From Edaphobacter lichenicola (lineage in GTDB: Bacteria; Acidobacteriota; Terriglobia; Terriglobales; Acidobacteriaceae), in assembly GCF_025264645.1 (NCBI RefSeq), contig NZ_CP073696.1, forward strand, positions 1,922,001-1,986,000: DNA of 64,000 nucleotides. The letters run 5' to 3'. Position numbers and translations under genes: made by a program. Positions 59,070 through 64,000 of the stretch are shown one piece after another. Every line of letters starts with the position of its first letter. The stretch's first letter is position 1. The notes under the pieces are model-generated. The model saw only the letters and a program-made list of their open reading frames with translations. It ran no database searches and was not told the origin of the DNA.

Positions 59070-59678
59070 TTATGTTTTTGGGTTTTCCGGTGTCGGCGGT
59101 GTCCAGAGTTTTGGGAGGGCGCCGGAGGGTCCGGTAAGTGGGTCCGAGGAGGGGAAGGTGACACGCCGCATGCTCTCAAGCATCGCGGGAGTGGGGGCGG
59201 TGCGGCATATGTCCCAGTGCTCGTTCTCGGGATAGGCTCCGATGACGAGGAAGTCCTCCGAGGCGGAGATGCGGCAGTGGCCGGTTCCGGTGGGGAGGAC
59301 GAGGATATCTCCGGCGTGGACGGTGACAGGCTCGCCTCCTTCGCCGCCGAGGACGAGGTCGGCGTGGCCGTTGGCGAAGCCCAGTACCTCGTGGGCGGTG
59401 GAGTGGTAGTGGTGGAAGGAGTAGACCCCGTTGCGCCATTGGGGAGGCCATCCGTTGGTGGTGAAGGTGCGCTCCATGTCAGCGGCCAGGTCGGTGTTGG
59501 ATTTGAGCGCGCTTCGATAGAACAGAACAGGAAGAGGGCTGTTGGGCATCCAGCCGTTTGGCTTCAGATGAATTTGTTGCGGGGTGATGGACGTAGATTC
59601 TGATGCCATGGCTTTGTTGATTCCGACGGTTGCCGCTACGATTCCAGCGGCGAATTGCCTGCGGTCGATCGGCTTCAT
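59070..59678 (-). CDS. Tat-signal cupin-domain protein
   Basis: A 202-residue exported protein starting at ATG 59678. The N-terminus MKPIDRRQFAAGIVAATVG has a twin-arginine-like motif followed by a hydrophobic core. The cupin core is visible in FHHYHSTAHEVLGFANGHADLVLGG and VTVHAGDILVLPTGTGHCRI, which hold His/Glu/His metal-binding positions. It resembles small YjlB-like cupins. A metal-dependent periplasmic enzyme or sugar-binding role is possible. The longer frame upstream has no conserved sequence. Confidence 0.75.
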   Translation of the reverse strand: MKPIDRRQFAAGIVAATVGINKAMASESTSITPQQIHLKPNGWMPNSPLPVLFYRSALKSNTDLAADMERTFTTNGWPPQWRNGVYSFHHYHSTAHEVLGFANGHADLVLGGEGGEPVTVHAGDILVLPTGTGHCRISASEDFLVIGAYPENEHWDICRTAPTPAMLESMRRVTFPSSDPLTGPSGALPKLWTPPTPENPKT

Positions 59679-60033
59679 ACCCTCCCCCTCCCCTACCCTG
59701 GGATCTTGTGTGCAAGATCTTTTATATCTTAGGTTTACCGGGAAGCTGTCCCGGTAAAATATTGATACGAAACGACTTGCTTGCAAAATATTGCATCGAA
59801 ACGGTTTAGCTCGCCACCTGTCTTCCCGAACCACATTTTTGCCTAACTCTATTTTATCTGGTGGAGCGGAACTCATGCGCAACGCGATTGTGCTGGATTG
59901 ACGCGGGTTTTGGTGGGTTTGGGGCTTGACAGCTTTTCGTACTGGAGCTTGCCTGTGATCTCTGAGTGCTTGATGGTGGGCGATGGGGCGGCTATCTTGG
60001 CGCATGGAGCAGGGGCGCACGGAGCAGAGGCAC

Positions 60034-60552
60034 ATGGAGCAGATTCGAGCGGCGACGAGACAAGATGCGGGTGCAATTGCCCGTGTCCATGTGGAGAGTT
60101 GGAAGACGACTTACGCGGGGATTGTGCCGGAGGCCTATCTGGCCAGCCTGAACGAGATGGAGCGTGAGGCTTCGTGGCAGGAGTGGCTGACACTTGATGT
60201 GGATGTGTTCGTTGCAGAGATGGATGGTGAGGTTGTCGGGTTTGTGAGCGGAGGAGCGCTTCGCGAACCCGTTGAAGAGTTCGATGCGGAGTTGTTTGCG
60301 ATTTACCTGCTACAGCGTGAGCAGGGGCGCGGGATCGGAACGGCTCTTTTGCGGAGGCTGGCTGGGTCGTTGAAGGACAGAGGCTTCAGGAGCATGGCGG
60401 TATGGGTACTCGAAGATAATGCCTCCGGTCGTTTTTATACGCAGTCGGGAGCGTTGCGGGTACGTTCCAAGGAGATGGAAGTCGGTGGGGTGATGCTGCC
60501 TGTGGTGGCTTATGGTTGGGCTGACCTTGGGGCCATTGAGTCAGGTGCGTGA
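60034..60552 (+). CDS. GNAT-family N-acetyltransferase
   Basis: A 172-residue acetyltransferase. Its opening MEQIRAATRQDAGAIARVH, motif A LQREQGRGIGTALLRRL (acetyl-CoA pyrophosphate loop) and the final VLEDNASGRFYTQSGALRV follow the GNAT plan. The ATG at 60034 is preferred; an in-frame ATG at 60004 is possible. The substrate is unknown. It stands alone, with about 500 bases of noncoding DNA on its 3' side. Confidence 0.85.
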   Translation: MEQIRAATRQDAGAIARVHVESWKTTYAGIVPEAYLASLNEMEREASWQEWLTLDVDVFVAEMDGEVVGFVSGGALREPVEEFDAELFAIYLLQREQGRGIGTALLRRLAGSLKDRGFRSMAVWVLEDNASGRFYTQSGALRVRSKEMEVGGVMLPVVAYGWADLGAIESGA

Positions 60553-61065
60553 TTGCTGTTTCTTCCTCTGCGCTTCGCTTCGGCACAATAACAAGCGGTG
60601 TGGGGACAGAGCTGGGTGGTGGTTTGAGAGCTTCGCAGGGCTTGTGAGGTGAAGCCCCCCACGCGTGTCTCTTGTATCTTTCAGGACGCGGGTTGGAGGG
60701 CTGCTCTGTGAGAGAACCGGCAGTACCGGGTAAAACAAGACCGCACATCGTATGAGACGGAGTAAGTCTACGTTTAGATTCACTTACGTCGGAGTCAACC
60801 TGACTTTTTTTGTCGCAAGGGTTGCGATGAAGGCGACGTGCGATTCTGCTTTACTCAGCGACGCCAAATTGATCGTCTCCTGGTCGAGTTAGCGCATGCG
60901 CTTTCGTGGTGCTTCGGTGGTGATTGGGTGCATTTTTGTGGTGGTTCGATGATTCTTATAACGCGCTCTGCGGTTAGGTGAGTACATTCTTCTCCGTCAC
61001 CCCGTCGAAGCTTACAAACCCAAAATGTGATCCGGGGAGGGGTGGGTATGAGAGATTAGAAAGCA
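60553..61065. other. Intergenic region with GTGGTG-rich element
   Basis: About 510 bases with no supported gene. The minus-strand frame at 60541-60783 is compositionally not protein-like. A second GTGGTG-rich stretch lies at 60900-60950, followed by an AT-rich segment and a probable promoter region for the 61066 gene. Confidence 0.5.
60900..60950. repeat. GTGGTG-rich intergenic element, copy 2
   Basis: The plus strand contains CGTGGTGCTTCGGTGGTGAT and TTTTTGTGGTGGTTC units similar to those at 22690-22755. Units and spacing are irregular. Confidence 0.45.
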
Positions 61066-63921
61066 ATGACTTCTACGCGGGTAGTTGCGGTTCTGGGTGC
61101 GGTGTCGGTAGTGGGCCTCGCAGTGGTGGCGGGTGGATTTGCCAGGGGTCCGGTTCGGGCTCAGGTTCGAGATCGGGTGGTACGCGATCCGGCGAATCTG
61201 ACGGGTGAACAGGTGCGGCCTGCGGTGGTGGTGCGGGATATTCCGGCGAATGAGGGAGCGACTGCGCTGTGGCAGAGCCTGGTGAAGCTGCGGACACGGG
61301 CGAGCTTGATGATGATTGTGGCACATCCTGATGACGAAGATGGCGGGATGCTGACGTATGAGTCGCGTGGGCAGGGCGCGCATGTTGCGATGTTGACGCT
61401 GACTCGGGGTGAGGGTGGGCAAAATTTGATGTCTGGCGACTTCGATGGCGCGCTGGGGCTGGTGCGGACGCAGGAGCTGCTGGCGGCGGGTCGTTACATG
61501 GGGATCGACCAGATGTGGGGAACCGAGGTGGACTTTGGTTTTTCGAAGACGAAGGAGGAGAGCTTCGAGAACTGGGGACACGATCGCGTGCTGTACGACG
61601 CGGTGAGGGCGGTGAGGCTGTATCGGCCGCTGGTGGTGACGGCGGTGTTTGTGGGCGGAATTACGGATGGGCATGGACAGCACCAGGTGTCGGGTGAGAT
61701 GGCACAGGAGGTGTTCGATGCGGCGGGAGATCCGAAGGTGTTTCCGGATCAGATTGCTTCGGGGCTGCAGCCGTGGAGCCCGCTCAAGGTGTATGGGCGG
61801 GTGCCGTATTTTTCTGTGTCGGAAAAAGGGATGTACGACTACGCGACGGGTAAGTACGCTCCGGCGCGGTTCTACAACTATGTGACGAAGGAGTGGACAA
61901 CGAAGACTCCAACGGAGAATGTGGTGGTGCCGGAGGGAGACTACAGCCCGGTGTTGGGGATGAGCTATCTGCAGTTCGCGCGGATGGGGTTGGGGTTGCA
62001 GAAGACGCAGAATGGCGGGATGGGTATTCCGGCAGCGGGGGAGTTTGATGTGCCGTATACCCGGTATGGGTCGAGGGTAAGTGCGAGCGCCGCACCGACT
62101 GACCGGGAGAAAAACTTTTTCGATGGGATCGATGTTTCGCTGGTAGGGATGGCTACGTTAGCTCCGGGTGAGACGGGTTTTCTGAAGCAGGATCTCGCGA
62201 AGATCGATGGGCTGTTGCAGCAGGCGATGACGGGATATTGCATCGATGCTCCTGAGAAGATTGCGCCGTTGTTGCGGGATGGTTTGCGTGCTACCGACGA
62301 TTTGATTACGAAGGTAGAGCTGAGTGGGCTGACGGCTCGCGAGAAGTTCGACCTATTGCATGAGCTGCGGGTGAAACGAGTGCAGTTCAACGATGCGATT
62401 GTGCAGGCGTTGGGACTGAGCCTGCGAGCACAGGTGGCTGGGCGTGCGGAGAATGGGTCATTTGCGCGGTTCGGCGATGGTGCGGATACGTTTGTGACTG
62501 CGGTGCCTGGGCAGAGCTTTGGCGTGCAGATACGCGTGGTGAATGGGAGTAAGGTGGCGGTGAAGTGGAAGACGGCTCTGTTGGAGTCGAACGCAGGGGC
62601 CGTTGCAGAGAGCGGGGGGGCTTCGGCGGCTGGGAAGACAATTGTGAGTGGGCTGGCGTTTGAGGATGCGTACCAGGTGAAGCTGCCTGAAGATGCGAAG
62701 GTGACGAGGCCGCCGTTTTCGCGGACTGATATTGGGAAGTCTTACTACGAGGTGGCCGATCCGGCGATGCGGAATGCTTCGCTTCCCTTGCCTGCGCTGA
62801 CGGCGTGGGTGACGGTGGACTATGACGGCGTGGATGTGAAGCTTGGCCAAGAGGTGCAGACGCTGCATCGGGTGACGGGACTGGGGACGGTGTATGAGCC
62901 GCTGGTGGTGGCTCCGGCGATCTCTGTTTCGGTATCGCCTGCTGCTGGCGTGGTGCCGCTGACCGAGAAGACGCTGATGGTGACCGCAGATGTGAAGAGC
63001 AATGTGAAGGGACCGGCTTCGGGGACGGTGAAGCTTGAGTTGCCGAAGGGATGGACGGCATCGCCGGAGCAGGCGGAGTTTTCGTTGGTGAAGGATGGGG
63101 ATTCGGTGGCGGTGCCGTTTGTTGTGACTCCGGGAAAGATGGCGGAGACGGCTTATACGATGACTGCCGTTGCGACCTTTATGGGGAAGGAGTATCGCGA
63201 GGGGTATAAGACGGTGGGATATGCGGGGCTGTTGCCGACGAATCTTTATCGGCCTGCGACGTACCAGGCGCGTGGTGCGGATGTGAAGATTGCGCCGGGT
63301 TTGAAGGTGGGGTATCTGCCGGGGACTGGAGATGAGGTGCAGGCGTCGCTGGAGAATCTTGGCGTGCATGCGACGACGTTGACGATGGACGATATTACTG
63401 CGGGGAAGCTCGCCGGGTATGACGTGGTGGTGCTTGGTGTGCGAGCGTATGCGGCGCACCCTGGGCTTGCGGCGGCGAATGGTCAGTTGTTGAACTATGC
63501 GAAGAATGGCGGCGTGTTGATTGTGCAGTACAACTCGGGCAGCTTCGGCTATGGGCCGTATCCTTCTTCTCTGGGGAGCAACGAGAGAGTTGTGGATGAG
63601 ACTTCGCCGGTGAAGCTGCTGATGCCCGAGAATCCGCTGCTAAGCTGGCCTAACAAGATTACGGAGAGGGACTTCGACGGCTGGGTGGAGGAGCGGGGGC
63701 ACGGATTTATGGGGAGTTGGGATCCGCAGTACCAGGCGCTGTTGGAGACGCATGATCCGGGGCAGGATCCGCAGAAGGGTGGGTTGCTGGTGGCGAAGAC
63801 AGGTAAAGGCGTTTATGTCTATGTGGCGTTTGCGCTGTACAGGGAGCTGCCGGAGGGTGTGCCGGGCGCGTATCGGCTGTTTGCCAATCTGCTGAGTTTG
63901 GGTAAGGCTTCGAGCCACTAG
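61066..63921 (+). CDS. Large secreted PIG-L deacetylase with C-terminal extension domains
   Basis: A 951-residue exported protein. A signal peptide occupies about residues 1-32. The PIG-L domain lies at about 80-290 with the zinc motif AHPDDE (H87, D89, D90) and HGQHQ near 206. The region about 450-600 is strand-rich. An Ig-like NEW3-type domain follows (VPLTEKTLMVTADVKSNVKG and GTVKLELPKGWTASPEQAEF, about 640-715). The last 200 residues have a glutaminase-like Rossmann feel (LAGYDVVVLGVRAYAAHP, GGVLIVQYNSG). It could deacetylate or de-N-glycosylate surface glycans. Few characterised relatives exist at this size, so the function is inferred. Confidence 0.85.
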   Translation: MTSTRVVAVLGAVSVVGLAVVAGGFARGPVRAQVRDRVVRDPANLTGEQVRPAVVVRDIPANEGATALWQSLVKLRTRASLMMIVAHPDDEDGGMLTYESRGQGAHVAMLTLTRGEGGQNLMSGDFDGALGLVRTQELLAAGRYMGIDQMWGTEVDFGFSKTKEESFENWGHDRVLYDAVRAVRLYRPLVVTAVFVGGITDGHGQHQVSGEMAQEVFDAAGDPKVFPDQIASGLQPWSPLKVYGRVPYFSVSEKGMYDYATGKYAPARFYNYVTKEWTTKTPTENVVVPEGDYSPVLGMSYLQFARMGLGLQKTQNGGMGIPAAGEFDVPYTRYGSRVSASAAPTDREKNFFDGIDVSLVGMATLAPGETGFLKQDLAKIDGLLQQAMTGYCIDAPEKIAPLLRDGLRATDDLITKVELSGLTAREKFDLLHELRVKRVQFNDAIVQALGLSLRAQVAGRAENGSFARFGDGADTFVTAVPGQSFGVQIRVVNGSKVAVKWKTALLESNAGAVAESGGASAAGKTIVSGLAFEDAYQVKLPEDAKVTRPPFSRTDIGKSYYEVADPAMRNASLPLPALTAWVTVDYDGVDVKLGQEVQTLHRVTGLGTVYEPLVVAPAISVSVSPAAGVVPLTEKTLMVTADVKSNVKGPASGTVKLELPKGWTASPEQAEFSLVKDGDSVAVPFVVTPGKMAETAYTMTAVATFMGKEYREGYKTVGYAGLLPTNLYRPATYQARGADVKIAPGLKVGYLPGTGDEVQASLENLGVHATTLTMDDITAGKLAGYDVVVLGVRAYAAHPGLAAANGQLLNYAKNGGVLIVQYNSGSFGYGPYPSSLGSNERVVDETSPVKLLMPENPLLSWPNKITERDFDGWVEERGHGFMGSWDPQYQALLETHDPGQDPQKGGLLVAKTGKGVYVYVAFALYRELPEGVPGAYRLFANLLSLGKASSH

Positions 63922-64000
63922 TCAGTTGGTGCGCGCTGGATTTTGGTGCGGCGGCGAGACAGAAGTTGGCTGGTTGCGAGACACTTACAGGATGATGACT

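Noticed and set aside
60541..60783. 80-codon minus-strand frame after the GNAT gene
   Set aside because: No ribosome-binding site, Ser/Pro/Arg-rich random composition, overlaps the GNAT stop region.

Overview
The window looks like chromosomal DNA of a soil acidobacterium of the Terriglobia/Acidobacteriaceae type. This is inferred from gene content, not from a search: a high-GC genome with a MacB/FtsX-type permease of the kind abundant in that group, two PEP-CTERM proteins, a tagaturonate epimerase (UxaE) hexuronate route, many secreted glycosidases and esterases, and a GTGGTG-rich intergenic element. There is no rRNA, tRNA, CRISPR array, transposase or prophage.

Layout. 1-7.7 kb: the end of a DUF2063-like protein, a very long GH13 protein, an SDR and the glycogen debranching enzyme GlgX. 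7.8-12.5 kb: the nickel-pincer cofactor genes larE, larC and larB, with an aldo/keto reductase and a SUKH-domain gene between larC and larB. 12.5-18.3 kb: a PEP-CTERM protein, a large FtsX-type permease, two Lys/Ala-rich histone-H1-like proteins and a small K+ channel. 18.5-26.4 kb (minus strand): a hexuronate locus with an outer-membrane porin, uxaC, a LarA homologue, uxaE, gntK and an SDR. 26.7-35.5 kb: amino-sugar and peptidoglycan salvage with a GH20 hexosaminidase, an Hsp70-like protein, a BadF/GlcNAc-kinase-type kinase and a three-domain fusion (sodium/solute symporter, serine hydrolase, NamZ). 35.6-39.8 kb: phoU, then a siroheme sulfite/nitrite reductase operon preceded by a cysteine-rich leader peptide and a terminator. 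39.8-46.4 kb: surface proteins, phenylalanine hydroxylase, a LuxR/PilZ pair, an ATP-grasp-like protein, DUF1284 and bioY. 46.4-52.8 kb: aldo/keto reductase, M29-type aminopeptidase, GCS2-type carboxylate-amine ligase, ATP-grasp ligase and two esterases. 52.9-59 kb: the ribosome-maturation operon rpsP-khpA-rimM-trmD-rplS-rnhB, interrupted by an opposite-strand beta-barrel gene, then a PIG-L deacetylase and pdxH. 59-64 kb: cupin, GNAT and a large secreted PIG-L protein.

The most interesting reading is metabolic. The LarA homologue keeps all the nickel-pincer and catalytic positions I could align by eye (R45, H75, H152, K162, H178). It sits between uxaC and uxaE-gntK-SDR, while the cofactor genes larE, larC and larB lie 9-14 kb away. 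D-gluconate 2-epimerase activity is known in the LarA superfamily. Together these genes could run galacturonate or glucuronate to fructuronate, mannonate, gluconate and 6-phosphogluconate, bypassing mannonate dehydratase and KDG kinase. A perfect palindrome resembling the UxuR/ExuR operator lies directly upstream of uxaE.

Other strong signals are the leader peptide with six cysteines among 24 residues ahead of the sulfite/nitrite reductase (apparent ribosome-mediated cysteine attenuation), and the symporter-hydrolase-muramidase fusion in which a former signal peptide seems to serve as an extra transmembrane helix.
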